Notes: generated by a model from the letters alone, not told the origin. Shown: positions 12,018 through 23,489, numbered from the stretch's first letter. The stretch: DNA of 33,672 bases from Deltaproteobacteria bacterium (GCA_026712905.1 JAPOPM010000217.1:1-33672), one strand, 5' to 3'. Translations and numbers: made by a program.

Positions 12018-12129
12018 CGAAACGTCATTCCCGCGGAAGCGGGAATCCAGGGGCGGTGAGGCGGGGAAACGCCGCTGTAACACCCCACCACCACCCCTGG
12101 ATTCCCGCTTCCGCGGGAATGACGTTTCG
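12018..12129. repeat. REPIN-like element: two REP copies in inverted orientation
   Basis: A 41-bp arm at 12018-12058 is the reverse complement of 12089-12129 with one mismatch. Each arm contains the TTCCCGC/GCGGGAA hairpin and ends in CGAAACG or CGTTTCG. The 30-bp centre recurs, in reverse orientation, in the copy at 28.8 kb. A partial motif, CACAGCCTGTT...GGGAATGACGAT, follows at 12170-12195 and matches copy 1. It lies in the divergent gap between bioF and clpB. Confidence 0.9.
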
Positions 12130-12273
12130 ACGTTTCGGGGGTGGTTGCCTCTCCAAGATGGTGTTCCGACACAGCCTGTTCCGCGGGAATGACGATTCCG
12201 GGCGTTCGAGTTGTTGCACGACGTGGAGGACGGGAAATCAAGGAAACCAAGGCTTGGAGGAACGTCCGTCACA

Positions 12274-12301
12274 TTGACATTGACGAATCCGTACCTAGAT
12301 T
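12274..12301 (+). promoter_or_regulatory. Probable sigma70 promoter of clpB
   Basis: There is a consensus -35 box TTGACA (12274-12279), a 16-bp spacer and a -10-like TAGATT (12296-12301), about 33 bp upstream of the clpB ATG. A GGAGG ribosome site precedes the ATG at 12335. No heat-shock sigma32 consensus and no CIRCE element is seen here. Confidence 0.5.
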
Positions 12302-12334
12302 TTTCTGTGAACAACCGGGGAACCGGAGGGATTT

Positions 12335-14959
<2,625 letters not shown>

Positions 14960-14975
14960 CGGATCTCCCCGGTTC

Positions 14976-15010
14976 CCTCCGTCGTTCCGCTCTCGTGGGA
15001 GCGACGGAGG
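14976..15010 (+). terminator. Hairpin after clpB, possible terminator
   Basis: CCTCCGTCG (14976-14984) pairs with CGACGGAGG (15002-15010). The stem is 9 bp with further weak pairing inside. No T-run follows, so intrinsic termination is uncertain. A second palindrome, ATGACGCCCCGCGGGGTCAT, lies at 15020-15039, upstream of hisC. Confidence 0.45.
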
Positions 15011-15074
15011 CACTTGGATATGACGCCCCGCGGGGTCATTTGCAATGCCCTCGGGGGCTGGCTAGAATTCCCGG

Positions 15075-16154
15075 ATGCAGTCCATCCTCAGAAAAAACAT
15101 CGAAGATCTGGAGGGTTACACGCCTGGTGCGCAGCCCAAGCAGACCGATCTGATCAAGCTCAACACCAACGAGAACCCCTACCCGCCGTCCCCCAGGGTG
15201 CTGGCCGCGGTGCGCCGCGAGATCTCCTCGTCGCTGCGCCTCTATCCCGATCCCGTGGCCCTGGAACTGCGCGAGCGCGCGGCCGCCCTCTACAACGTCG
15301 GTCCGGAAAACGTCATGGCGGGCAACGGCTCGGACGAGCTGCTGTCCATCCTCATGCGCTGCTACGTGGGCGAGGGCGACAGCGTCGCCTACCCGGTGCC
15401 CACCTACTCGCTGTACGAGACGCTTGTCGCCATCCAGGGCGGCGAGAGCGTGACGGTGCCCTACGCCGACAACTTCACGATCCCGTCACCGCTCTACTTC
15501 CAGTCGAGCAAGGTGACCATCCTGTGCAACCCCAACGCCCCCTCGGGCACGCTGGAGCCGGTGAGCGAGATCGCGCGGCTGGCGCGCTCCGTGGCCGGCC
15601 TGCTGGTGGTGGACGAGGCCTACATCGACTTCGCCGACAGCGACGAAAGCGCCATCGCGCTGGTCAAGCGCTTTCCCAACCTGGTGGTGCTGCGCACCTT
15701 CTCCAAGGCGTATTCGCTGGCCGGCATGCGCGTGGGTCTGGTCTTCGGCGGCGAGGACATCGTGCGCAGCCTGATGAAGGTGAAGGACTCCTACAACCTG
15801 TGCCGCCTGAGCCTGGCGGCGGCCGTGGCGGCCCTGGAGGACGTGGAGTGGATGCAACGCAACGTCGCGCGCATCCAGCGCACCCGCGGAACCCTGGTCC
15901 GGGGACTGCGCCGGCTGGGCTTCGAGGTTCATGCGTCCCAGGCCAACTTCGTCATGGCCCGGCTCGGCCGGGACAGCATCCGCTGGCTGCATGAAGGACT
16001 GCACGAGAAGGGCATCCTGGTGCGCTTCTTCGATACCCCGGAGTTGTCCAACATGATGCGGATCACCGTGGGCAAGCCAGGTGAGATCCAGGCGCTGCTC
16101 AGGGAGACGGCAGCCCTGTTGCAAGGCCGCGGCGTCACGCAGCGGGCGTCGTAG
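15075..16154 (+). CDS. hisC: Histidinol-phosphate aminotransferase HisC
   Basis: The product has 359 residues, a fold-type I class II aminotransferase. The N-terminus has LNTNENPYPPSP, a strong HisC signature, then GNGSDELLSIL and CNPNAPSGT. VDEAYIDFAD carries the Asp and Tyr that contact PLP, and the PLP lysine is Lys211 in TFSKAYSLAGMRVG. MRITVGKPGE near the C-terminus holds the Arg that binds the substrate carboxylate or phosphate. The enzyme transaminates imidazole-acetol phosphate in histidine synthesis and may also act on aromatic amino acids. It stands alone, without other his genes nearby. The LuxR-type gene downstream is convergent. Confidence 0.93.
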   Translation: MQSILRKNIEDLEGYTPGAQPKQTDLIKLNTNENPYPPSPRVLAAVRREISSSLRLYPDPVALELRERAAALYNVGPENVMAGNGSDELLSILMRCYVGEGDSVAYPVPTYSLYETLVAIQGGESVTVPYADNFTIPSPLYFQSSKVTILCNPNAPSGTLEPVSEIARLARSVAGLLVVDEAYIDFADSDESAIALVKRFPNLVVLRTFSKAYSLAGMRVGLVFGGEDIVRSLMKVKDSYNLCRLSLAAAVAALEDVEWMQRNVARIQRTRGTLVRGLRRLGFEVHASQANFVMARLGRDSIRWLHEGLHEKGILVRFFDTPELSNMMRITVGKPGEIQALLRETAALLQGRGVTQRAS

Positions 16155-16239
16155 CGCGCGCCGGCGGGTTGGCGACCCTTCCGTCAGTGAAGCGGCACGA
16201 CGTGCGTGTGCGGCGTGGGTCCTACACGATCGCGGTTGT

Positions 16240-17445
16240 TCAGTATTTTCCGGAAGACGGACGACGTTGGCGCGGAGCCGAGGCCGCTTCGCCTGTTGCC
16301 TCACGCTCTGGAGCGTTGGCCAGCGACAGTACAAGCCGCACGAGTTCGGCCTGCCGCGAAACGCCGTGCTTGGCGAACATGTGCTTTACGTGCGCTCGGA
16401 TCGTGCTTTCCTTTCGACCCATCCTCGCGGCGATTTTACGGACGCTCATGCCTTCGGCCAACAGCACGGCCACCCGGCTCTCCATCTCCGTGAGGCCCAA
16501 GGCCTGACCGACCATGGCCGGATCGATGTGGGGCCAGCTCACCGGATCCACGACCAGGACGAGCGCCGCGACCGGCCAAGCCCGCACGTCCGTCTTCCGC
16601 CCGTCCACCGGGTTGACGTGCAGCACCAGCGGTGACGGCGCAAACTGACGCCGTACCATGATCGATCCGCTGACGCCCTGGACCCGGAACGGCGGGAGCG
16701 CCCGACTTAATAGCTTCTGGAGGCCGATGTTGTCTCCGGGCGTACCGGCGAACAGGAACCCGTCGTGGTCGACGAGACCGTCTCCAACACGCAGCAATCT
16801 CCCGGCACTGTCGTTCACATTCACGATCCGCCCACGCGGGTCGAGTTGGATGATGCCCGCTCCAGTGGTGTCGAGCAGCTCCGTGAGGGACGCGCCCAAG
16901 GCCCCCGAGCCGGCAAGCACTTGGCGGACGCGGACGTATTGACGGAGATGGGGTAGTAGACGCCCGATCAGTTCGAGCTGGGGCGCCGACCAGTCGTTAC
17001 CGACAACCGGGTCCAACACGCCCAAGTAAATGTTTGCGCCGTCGGGTCCGTCAAGGCGCACGTTGAGGCTGTTCTGGGCGTGCATACGGGGCGCCAGCTC
17101 GTTGTATACCAGGGAGGTCTTCCGCTCCGCCGCGGTGAAGAGGTTGGTCATATGGACCGGCTGGCTGTCGGGGAGCCGCATAAAACGCGGGACTCGTTCG
17201 TCTATGGGCATATAGACCTGGACGTACTCGCGTTCCAATTCGTGGTCCTGTCGCCCGCGGTAACAGAACTCCGCCAAATAGACCTGGAGGTTCTCCGGGC
17301 AGGAAAAGTCGACAACCGCCAGGCAGTGGCCGTGCACGCCGAGGGCGTCGTCGATCAGCGCGGAGGCGGCCGACCAGCGCCGATCGTCCAACGCCGCCTC
17401 GTGCATCGATGACAGGATGCGCTCGAACGTCTCGTGGTTGATCAT
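16240..17445 (-). CDS. LuxR-family transcriptional regulator with PAS-like sensor region
   Basis: The product has 401 residues. The C-terminal 65 residues before the tail (about 312-376) form a LuxR helix-turn-helix: LGLTEMESRVAVLLAEGMSV, then KIAARMGRKESTIRAHVKHM. The middle (about 190-300) has LLDTTGAGIIQLDPRGRIVN, typical of a PAS-like fold, and the first 180 residues are an uncharacterised sensor-like segment. No receiver Asp motif or autoinducer-binding signature is visible, so the signal is unknown. The gene starts 12 bp after the stop of the CNNM/CorC-type gene on the same strand, so the two may be co-transcribed. The Arg- and Pro-rich tail beyond residue 376 looks disordered. The stop is TGA at 16240-16242. 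Confidence 0.85.
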   Translation of the reverse strand: MINHETFERILSSMHEAALDDRRWSAASALIDDALGVHGHCLAVVDFSCPENLQVYLAEFCYRGRQDHELEREYVQVYMPIDERVPRFMRLPDSQPVHMTNLFTAAERKTSLVYNELAPRMHAQNSLNVRLDGPDGANIYLGVLDPVVGNDWSAPQLELIGRLLPHLRQYVRVRQVLAGSGALGASLTELLDTTGAGIIQLDPRGRIVNVNDSAGRLLRVGDGLVDHDGFLFAGTPGDNIGLQKLLSRALPPFRVQGVSGSIMVRRQFAPSPLVLHVNPVDGRKTDVRAWPVAALVLVVDPVSWPHIDPAMVGQALGLTEMESRVAVLLAEGMSVRKIAARMGRKESTIRAHVKHMFAKHGVSRQAELVRLVLSLANAPEREATGEAASAPRQRRPSSGKY

Positions 17446-17457
17446 GAGGGCAGGACC

Positions 17458-18783
17458 CTACGCCGCACCGCCGTTCACCCGGCGGTTCTCCTCCACGCGG
17501 ATCTTGAGGATGCGGCGGCCTTCCATGTCGGCGATGGTGAGGCGGTGGCCGTCGGTCTCGATCTTTTCGCCGCCGCGGGGGATGCGTTTCAGCTTGGCCA
17601 GCACGAAACCGGCCAGGGTGTGGTAGTCCACGGACTCCTCGAAGGGCAGGTCGTAGTCGGACTGCAGGTCCTTCAGCAGGGCGGAGCCGGACACCACCAG
17701 CGAGCCGTCGGGGAGGCGTTCCACCGGCCCGCGCTCCTCGGCGTCGTATTCGTCGCGGATCTCGCCGACGATCTCTTCGATGATGTCCTCCAGGCTCGCC
17801 AGCCCTTCCACTTCGCCGTACTCGTTCACCACCAGGGCCAGCGCCATGCGCCGGCGCTGCAGGTCCTTCAGGAGCTGGCTGATGGGCAGCGAGCTGGGTA
17901 CGAAGAAGGGCGGGTGCACCATGGCGCGCAGGTCGATGGGCTCGTTGGCCTGCATGGCGCGCAGGATGTCCTTGTTGTAGGCGATGCCCAGGACCTGGTC
18001 CAACTCGTTCTCGTACACGGGCAGGCGCGAGAAGCCGCTCTCGACGAAGTTTCGCAGCACATCGTCCGGCTCGGACTCGACGTCGATGGCGTGGATCTCG
18101 GTGCGCGGCACCATGACGGCCCTGACCGGGGTGTCGGCGAAGTCGAAGACGCTGTGAATCAGCTCCTTCTCGGTCTCGTCGAAGATCCCCTTGGCGGTGC
18201 CCTCGCGAATGATCGACTTGACCTCCTCCTCGGAAATGAAGCTCGCGGACCCGGTCTCCTTGCCACCGAACAGCCGCAGGACCACGTTGCTGGAGCGGGT
18301 CAGGAACGCCACGAGGAACGACGTGCACCTGGAGATGGCGTCGATGGGGAGTGCCACGAAGAACGCGATGCGCTCGGAAAAGCGCAGCGCCATGGACTTG
18401 GGTACGAGTTCGCCCAACACCAGGCTGAGGTAGGCGATGGGCAGGACCACGAAGAGGATGGCCGCGTAGTTGCCCCAGGTCTCGGCGTAGGGCAGCGGCA
18501 GCGATTGGAGTTGCGGCGTGAGGACCTGGATGGCGCCGGCGCCGCCGATGGCGGAGGCCAGGGTGCTGACGAAGGTGATGCCGATCTGCACCGTGGCGAG
18601 GAACCGGTCGGGCTCATCCTTGAGTCGCCCGAGGGCCGCGGCGGCGCGCGTGCCCTTGCCCTGCACCTGGTCGACGCGCGTCCTGCGCGTGGCGATCACG
18701 GCGATCTCCGCCGCCGCGAAGAAGCCGTTGGCCAGGATCAACAGCAGGATGATCGTGGCGCCCAACCATAAACTCTCGAACAT
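17458..18783 (-). CDS. CNNM/CorC (hemolysin C) family membrane protein with CBS pair
   Basis: The product has 441 residues from ATG 18783, chosen because GGGAGA lies about ten bases upstream; longer in-frame starts up to 18825 add residues with no family similarity. Four hydrophobic segments make the DUF21/CNNM membrane domain (about 1-190; ATIILLLILANGFFAAAEIA first, then a LVLGELVPKSMAL loop). A CBS pair follows (VMVPRTEIHAID, FSRLPVYENELDQVLGI, ALVVNEYGEVEGLASLEDII). A C-terminal CorC_HlyC domain completes it (SVDYHTLAGFVLAKLKRIP). Relatives are implicated in magnesium or cobalt efflux; the hemolysin label is historical. It sits in the inner membrane and is likely transcribed with the downstream LuxR gene. 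Confidence 0.92.
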   Translation of the reverse strand: MFESLWLGATIILLLILANGFFAAAEIAVIATRRTRVDQVQGKGTRAAAALGRLKDEPDRFLATVQIGITFVSTLASAIGGAGAIQVLTPQLQSLPLPYAETWGNYAAILFVVLPIAYLSLVLGELVPKSMALRFSERIAFFVALPIDAISRCTSFLVAFLTRSSNVVLRLFGGKETGSASFISEEEVKSIIREGTAKGIFDETEKELIHSVFDFADTPVRAVMVPRTEIHAIDVESEPDDVLRNFVESGFSRLPVYENELDQVLGIAYNKDILRAMQANEPIDLRAMVHPPFFVPSSLPISQLLKDLQRRRMALALVVNEYGEVEGLASLEDIIEEIVGEIRDEYDAEERGPVERLPDGSLVVSGSALLKDLQSDYDLPFEESVDYHTLAGFVLAKLKRIPRGGEKIETDGHRLTIADMEGRRILKIRVEENRRVNGGAA

Positions 18784-19241
18784 CGAAACATCTCCCATCC
18801 GGAATGCCGGGACGTAAAGGGACACGGAGGAACACCGCTCCGGCTCGGGCCGGACGCGGGCGTTCCCGACAGACGCGCGGTCGGTCTAGGGGTGCATTTG
18901 TCCCGATGGGGCAATCAAGAGTTTGAGGAAGCGGGGGAGGGCGATGGAAGCCTTCAGGGCCGGAATGCGCGACGGCGGTATACTGTCGTCTTGTGGGTCG
19001 TCGGACATCTATGGAACTCCTTGTCTCCTGCGCCAGGAGACGGCCGATATTCTGCCAGGAATCTCCTTCATCCGTGGCAAAAATGCAAGCCCTTTTGCAT
19101 ACCTCAAAACCGGCAAGGAAACCAAGAGTCCTGCGGGCGGAAAGGGAAGTCCCGCGCGTCCGTCCCGCGTACCGCGCGGACGGGATTCTGGTTGACCTGC
19201 ACCCCCTTATCCGTTATGCAAACCACTTTGAGCGTTTGGCA
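18784..19241. other. Divergent intergenic region between the CorC-type gene and cofG
   Basis: These 458 bp hold no convincing gene. The frame of cofG is open far upstream (to 18993), but the extra residues look non-coding. Two small inverted repeats are visible: TTGTCCCGATGGGGCAA at 18898-18914 and GTCTCCTGCGCCAGGAGAC at 19023-19041, the latter with a perfect 8-bp stem. A TTGACC at 19192-19197 with TTATGC 16 bp later is a weak promoter candidate for cofG. Confidence 0.45.
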
Positions 19242-20453
19242 ATGACGACTCGCCAAGTCCCACGACTGCTGCAGGAATGTCTCGATGGCAGTTCCTTAGC
19301 GCCGGGCCACGCCCTCCTGCTTTCCAGTGTCGAGGGAGATGAGTTCACGGCGCTGCTTCGAGCGGCCGCCGAGTTGCGTGACCGCCACAAGGGCCGCACC
19401 GTCACCTTCTCCCCCAAGGTCTTCATCCCGCTCACCAACCTGTGTCGCGACTTCTGCGGCTACTGCACGTTCCGCAAGGCGCCCGGAGAAGACGGCGCCA
19501 GGACGCTGTCCCTGGACGAGGTTCTGGAGACGGTGCGGCGGGCCAGGGTCATGGGCTGCACCGAGGTGCTGTTCAGCCTGGGGGACAAGCCCGAGGCCAT
19601 CTACCCGGAGATGCGGGAGTTCCTCCGGCGGGCGGGTTACCGCAGGACGCTGGAGTACCTGTACGAGGCTTGTCGCGTCGTGCTCGAGGAGACCGGGCTC
19701 TTGCCCCACGCCAATCCGGGGCTCATGGCGCGCGCCGACCTGGAACGGCTCCGGCGGGTGAACGCGAGCATGGGGCTCATGTTGGAGAACGTCAGCGAGC
19801 GGCTCATGGAGCCGGGCGGCGCGCATGCCGACGCGCCGGACAAGAAGCCGTCGGCCCGGCTCCGGACCTTGGCCGAGGCGGGGCGGCTGGGCATCCCATT
19901 CACCACGGGCATCCTCATCGGCATCGGCGAGACCTGGGAGGAGCGCATCGCGTCGCTCTACGCCATCCGGGAGCTGCATGAACGCGACGGCCACATCCAG
20001 GAAGTGATCGTGCAGAACTTTCGCGTGAAGCCCGAGATCCCGATGCACGATCAACCGCACGCGGACTATGATGACGAGGCCAGGACCATCGCCCTGGCGC
20101 GGCTGATCCTGGGCGGCGACATGAACATCCAGGCGCCGCCCAACCTGACGCCGGAGTGTTACGAGTGGTACCTGAACGCGGGCATCAACGACTGGGGCGG
20201 CGTATCCCCCGTGACCCGTGACTTCATCAACCCGGAGGCGCCCTGGCCCGAACTGCTGGAACTGGGTGAGCGCACCGCGGCCGCCGGTTTCAGCTTGCGG
20301 CCGCGGCTCCCCATCTACCCGGAATACATTGCGCGGGCGGAGCGGTTCATCGCGCCCGAGCTGATCCCCTACATCGACAGGTTGTGCGACGAGGACGGCC
20401 TCGCCGCGGTCGGAGGACACCATGAGCCACATCGAAGCGATGTTCGACTATGA
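19242..20453 (+). CDS. cofG: FO synthase subunit CofG (7,8-didemethyl-8-hydroxy-5-deazariboflavin synthase)
   Basis: The product has 403 residues. The radical-SAM cluster is Cys68, Cys72 and Cys75 in LCRDFCGYCTFRKAP. FSLGDKPE, then LPHANPGLM, SMGLMLENVSERL and TGILIGIGETWEER follow, all as in CofG. With CofH it makes the deazaflavin FO: CofH couples tyrosine-derived 4-hydroxybenzyl to the ribityl-diaminouracil, and CofG closes the ring. It is cytoplasmic with a 4Fe-4S cluster. ATG 19242 is preferred because the family similarity begins soon after it. The 3' end overlaps cofH by 32 bp, implying coupled translation. It is the first gene of the F420 operon. As in many non-actinobacterial lineages, CofG and CofH are separate rather than fused as FbiC. 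Confidence 0.95.
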   Translation: MTTRQVPRLLQECLDGSSLAPGHALLLSSVEGDEFTALLRAAAELRDRHKGRTVTFSPKVFIPLTNLCRDFCGYCTFRKAPGEDGARTLSLDEVLETVRRARVMGCTEVLFSLGDKPEAIYPEMREFLRRAGYRRTLEYLYEACRVVLEETGLLPHANPGLMARADLERLRRVNASMGLMLENVSERLMEPGGAHADAPDKKPSARLRTLAEAGRLGIPFTTGILIGIGETWEERIASLYAIRELHERDGHIQEVIVQNFRVKPEIPMHDQPHADYDDEARTIALARLILGGDMNIQAPPNLTPECYEWYLNAGINDWGGVSPVTRDFINPEAPWPELLELGERTAAAGFSLRPRLPIYPEYIARAERFIAPELIPYIDRLCDEDGLAAVGGHHEPHRSDVRL

Positions 20454-21666
20454 CGACGGGGCCGAACGGCTGTACGAGCTGCTGCCCCGCATCGAGATGC
20501 GCGTCGCACGGATACTGGAGGACGCCCTGGCCGGCCGCGAGGTCACGCGGGAGGAAGGCCTGATCCTGTCCGAGGTGAGCGGCGACGAGCTGGCCGCCCT
20601 GTCCGTGACGGCCGACCTCATGCGGCAGGCCAAGGTGGGTGACCGCGTCACTTACGTGGTGTGCCGCAACATCAACTTCACCAACGTGTGCTACGTGGGT
20701 TGCAAGTTCTGCGCGTTCCACACCGGCCCCAACAAGCCCGGGAGCTGGGACCACTCGCTGGAAGACGTGGCGGACAAGGCGGAGGAGGCGTGGAACCGCG
20801 GCGCCACCGAGATCTGCATGCAGGGCGGCCTGCCGCGCGGCATGACGCCGTTCTACTACCGCGACCTGCTCCAGTCCATCCGCTCGCGCGTTCCCGGCAT
20901 CCACATCCACGCCTACTCGCCCATGGAGATCACCTACGGGGTGGAGCTCACCGGCATGCCGCTGGCCGATTACCTGCGCATGCTGCGCGACGCCGGCCTC
21001 GACAGCGTGCCGGGCACGGCCGCGGAGATCCTCGACGACGAGGTGCGCATGGTGCTGTCGAAGAACAAGGTCAGCACCGAGCAGTGGATGCGGGTCATCC
21101 GCACCGCCCACGAGGTGGGCATCTTCACCACCTCCACCATGATGTACGGCCACCGGGAGAACGGCAGCCACTGGGTGAACCACATGCTGCTGCTGCGCGA
21201 CATCCAGAAGGAGACCGGAGGCTTCACCGAGTTCGTCCCGCTGGGGTTCGTGCACGAGAACACCGCGCTCTTCCAGCAGGGCCTGGCGCGGCCCGGCCCC
21301 ACCGAGGAGGAAGACATCCGCGTGCACGCGCTGGCACGGGTGCTGCTCAACGACACCATTCCCAACGTGCAGGTCTCCTGGGTGAAGATGGGCCGGCGCA
21401 TGTCGCAGCTCTGCCTCCGCTCCGGCGCCAACGACTTCGGCGGCACGCTCATGGAGGAGAGCATCTCGCGGCTGGCGGGCTCCACGGAAGGGCAGATGAT
21501 CTGGCCCCACGAGTTCCGCTCGCTGATCCGTGAGATCAACCGCATCCCGGCCGAGCGTTCCACCGGCTACGAGGTCCTGCGTACCTGGGAGGAAGAGCGC
21601 GAGCTCCTCGCGAGCGACTTCGCGCCCGCAGACGGCGCGGCGGACCAGACGGTAGCGGGGTTGTAG
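20422..21666 (+). CDS. cofH: FO synthase subunit CofH (tyrosine 4-hydroxybenzyl transferase)
   Basis: The product has 414 residues. The radical-SAM cysteines are Cys90, Cys94 and Cys97 in VCYVGCKFCAFHTGP. EICMQGGLPRGM and HIHAYSPMEITYG follow, with the typical end DFGGTLMEESISRLAG. CofH joins L-tyrosine to 5-amino-6-ribitylaminouracil. Menaquinone enzymes MqnC and MqnE share the fold, but the adjacency to cofG and cofD decides for CofH. The ATG at 20422 follows GGAGG by five bases and lies inside the end of cofG. The stop is 12 bp before cofD. Confidence 0.95.
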   Translation: MSHIEAMFDYDDGAERLYELLPRIEMRVARILEDALAGREVTREEGLILSEVSGDELAALSVTADLMRQAKVGDRVTYVVCRNINFTNVCYVGCKFCAFHTGPNKPGSWDHSLEDVADKAEEAWNRGATEICMQGGLPRGMTPFYYRDLLQSIRSRVPGIHIHAYSPMEITYGVELTGMPLADYLRMLRDAGLDSVPGTAAEILDDEVRMVLSKNKVSTEQWMRVIRTAHEVGIFTTSTMMYGHRENGSHWVNHMLLLRDIQKETGGFTEFVPLGFVHENTALFQQGLARPGPTEEEDIRVHALARVLLNDTIPNVQVSWVKMGRRMSQLCLRSGANDFGGTLMEESISRLAGSTEGQMIWPHEFRSLIREINRIPAERSTGYEVLRTWEEERELLASDFAPADGAADQTVAGL

Positions 21667-21678
21667 AGACCGCCGGAT

Positions 21679-22632
21679 TTGTCCACGAAACCCAGCGCCG
21701 GAACACACCTGCTTCTCACCGGAGGCACGGGCGGGGCAAAGCTCGTGCTGGGCTTTTACGAGGAGGCGGCCGCCGAAGACTTGGTGGTGGTGTGCAATAC
21801 CGGGGACGACTCGTCAGTACACGGCCTCCACGTATCCCCTGACGTCGATACCATCGTCTACACTCTCGCCGGTCTCATCGACCCGGCCAAGGGGTGGGGC
21901 GTCCGGGACGACACCTTCACCGTGCTGGACCAGCTCCAGCGGCTCGGCAACGAGACCTGGTTCCGTTTGGGAGACCGGGACATCGCCACCCACCTGACGC
22001 GCACGCGCCTCCTGTCGGAGGGAAAGCCGCTGTCGCGGGTGACCGCCGCGCTGTGCCGCGCGCTGGGTGTGCGCTCCCGCGTGCTGCCCATGTCTGACCA
22101 GCGTATCGAGACGCGGCTCGCCACGCCCGAAGGGGAGATCTCCTTCCAGGAGTACTTCGTCAAGGCGCGCTGGCAGCCGGAGGTCTTGAGCCTGCGCTAC
22201 CGAGGGATCGAGGAAGGCCGCCCCGCGCCCGGCATGCTCGAAGCCATCGGCGCCGCCGCCCTGGTGGTGGTGTGCCCCAGCAATCCCGCCACCAGCATCG
22301 GGCCCATCCTGGCGGTGCCCGGCGTGCGCCAAGCCCTGCGCGAGACGCCCGCCAGGGTGGTGGCCGTGAGTCCCATGGTGCAGGGACGTTCCTTCAGCGG
22401 TCCGGCACACAAGCTCATGGCGACCCTGGGCGTGGAGGCGTCGGTCAACGGGCTCGCCGCGGCCTACCGTGATTTCATCGACGTGCTGGTCATCGACACG
22501 GAAGACCGTCACCTGCGGCCCGCCATCGAACGGTCAGGCATCGAGGTGCAGGCCACCTCCATCCGCATGGACACGCTGGAAGACAAGAAACGGCTGGCGC
22601 GGGAACTATTGACCCCGCTTTCGCGGGAATGA
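21679..22632 (+). CDS. cofD: 2-phospho-L-lactate transferase CofD (FbiA type)
   Basis: The product has 317 residues. It opens with LLLTGGTGGAKLVLGF and has NTGDDSSVHGLHVSPDVDTI, the family core, then CPSNPATSIGPILAVPG. It transfers the phospho-lactate-type moiety from a GDP-activated donor to FO, giving F420-0 or its dehydro form. The TTG start at 21679 is inferred from the conserved N-terminus; no upstream ATG fits. The last codons (TPLSRE, then TGA) come from a REP-like repeat that begins at about 22611, so the C-terminus has probably been altered by the repeat. Confidence 0.94.
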   Translation: MSTKPSAGTHLLLTGGTGGAKLVLGFYEEAAAEDLVVVCNTGDDSSVHGLHVSPDVDTIVYTLAGLIDPAKGWGVRDDTFTVLDQLQRLGNETWFRLGDRDIATHLTRTRLLSEGKPLSRVTAALCRALGVRSRVLPMSDQRIETRLATPEGEISFQEYFVKARWQPEVLSLRYRGIEEGRPAPGMLEAIGAAALVVVCPSNPATSIGPILAVPGVRQALRETPARVVAVSPMVQGRSFSGPAHKLMATLGVEASVNGLAAAYRDFIDVLVIDTEDRHLRPAIERSGIEVQATSIRMDTLEDKKRLARELLTPLSRE

Positions 22633-22700
22633 CGTTCTGTTACGTAGTTGCCTCATGAGTTTTCACACACCCTGGAAAGCGGGAATCCAGGGGTGGGGAA
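22611..22700. repeat. REP-like dispersed repeat, copy 3, overlapping the end of cofD
   Basis: CCCGC/GCGGG forms a hairpin at 22614-22627, and GCGGGAATCCAGGGGTGGGG at 22679-22698 is the opposite arm. Between them, ACGTTCTGTTACGTAGTTG and CCTCATG match the copy at 28.86 kb almost exactly. The first arm supplies the last codons and the stop of cofD. Confidence 0.8.
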
Positions 22701-22758
22701 GGGCGGGCCGCAGGCAGGTTTCAAAATTCGTCGGGCAGGTGCTAAGCACTTCTATTCC

Positions 22759-23439
22759 ATGATGAAGTTCGGCGCACTCATCCCCGTCAAGGGTTTTCAG
22801 GGGGCCAAGCAGCGGCTGTCCTCGCGTCTCAGCGCGCCCGAGCGCTCGGAGTTGATGAAGGCCATGGTGCACGACGTGCTGACCGAGGTGACCCGGGCCG
22901 AGGGCCTCCACCGGACCTTCGTCGTGACGGGCTCGGACGAGGTGGCGCACTGGGTTTCGGCCTTCGACGTGACGGTGATCCGGGAGCAGGACGAGACGGG
23001 TGAGACCGACGCGGTCCATTTCGCTCTTGACGTCATGGAGGAGGCGGGCATGGACGCCGCCTTGGTGCTGCCGGGCGACATCCCGCTGCTGCGCGCCGGC
23101 GACGTGGAGTCCGTGCTCCGTGCCGCGCCCGAAAGCGCCGGCGCGCCGTTCGCCGTCCTGGTCCCCTCCCACGACCGTATGGGGACCAACGCGCTGTTGC
23201 TGGCGCCGCCGGACATCCTGCGGCTCCGCTTCGGTTACGACAGCTTCCGCTACCACCTGAGCGAGGCGGAAGCCCGCGGGGCCGCCGTCAGCGTCATCGA
23301 GAACCCGCGCATCGCGTTGGACATCGACGAGCCCGCCGATCTGCAGCAGCTCATCCCCCGCCTGGAGCGCGGCCGCACCCACGACCGCCTCGCCGCCATG
23401 CGCCACAACGGCAGCAGCTTCTTCGCGCGGGCCAGTTGA
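22759..23439 (+). CDS. cofC: 2-phospho-L-lactate (or PEP / 3-phosphoglycerate) guanylyltransferase CofC
   Basis: The product has 226 residues. FGALIPVKGFQGAKQRLS is the nucleotidyltransferase GTP-binding start, VLPGDIPLL holds a metal-binding Asp, and ALDIDEPADLQQL is the family end. It activates a phospho-C3 acid with GTP for CofD. The substrate differs by lineage (2-phospholactate, PEP or 3-phosphoglycerate) and cannot be settled by eye. The ATG at 22759 gives the expected N-terminus; the frame is open upstream only through repeat DNA. An 11-bp palindrome, GTGCTAAGCAC, lies at 22739-22749 just upstream and could be an operator. Confidence 0.92.
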   Translation: MMKFGALIPVKGFQGAKQRLSSRLSAPERSELMKAMVHDVLTEVTRAEGLHRTFVVTGSDEVAHWVSAFDVTVIREQDETGETDAVHFALDVMEEAGMDAALVLPGDIPLLRAGDVESVLRAAPESAGAPFAVLVPSHDRMGTNALLLAPPDILRLRFGYDSFRYHLSEAEARGAAVSVIENPRIALDIDEPADLQQLIPRLERGRTHDRLAAMRHNGSSFFARAS

Positions 23440-23489
23440 CCCGCGAATTCCATGAAGTCGTACGTGGCAAGCACGCGGGTTGACGCGTA

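Noticed and set aside
18993..19241. N-terminal extension of cofG to 18993
   Set aside because: The extra 83 residues show no CofG similarity and include the inverted repeats of the intergenic region.
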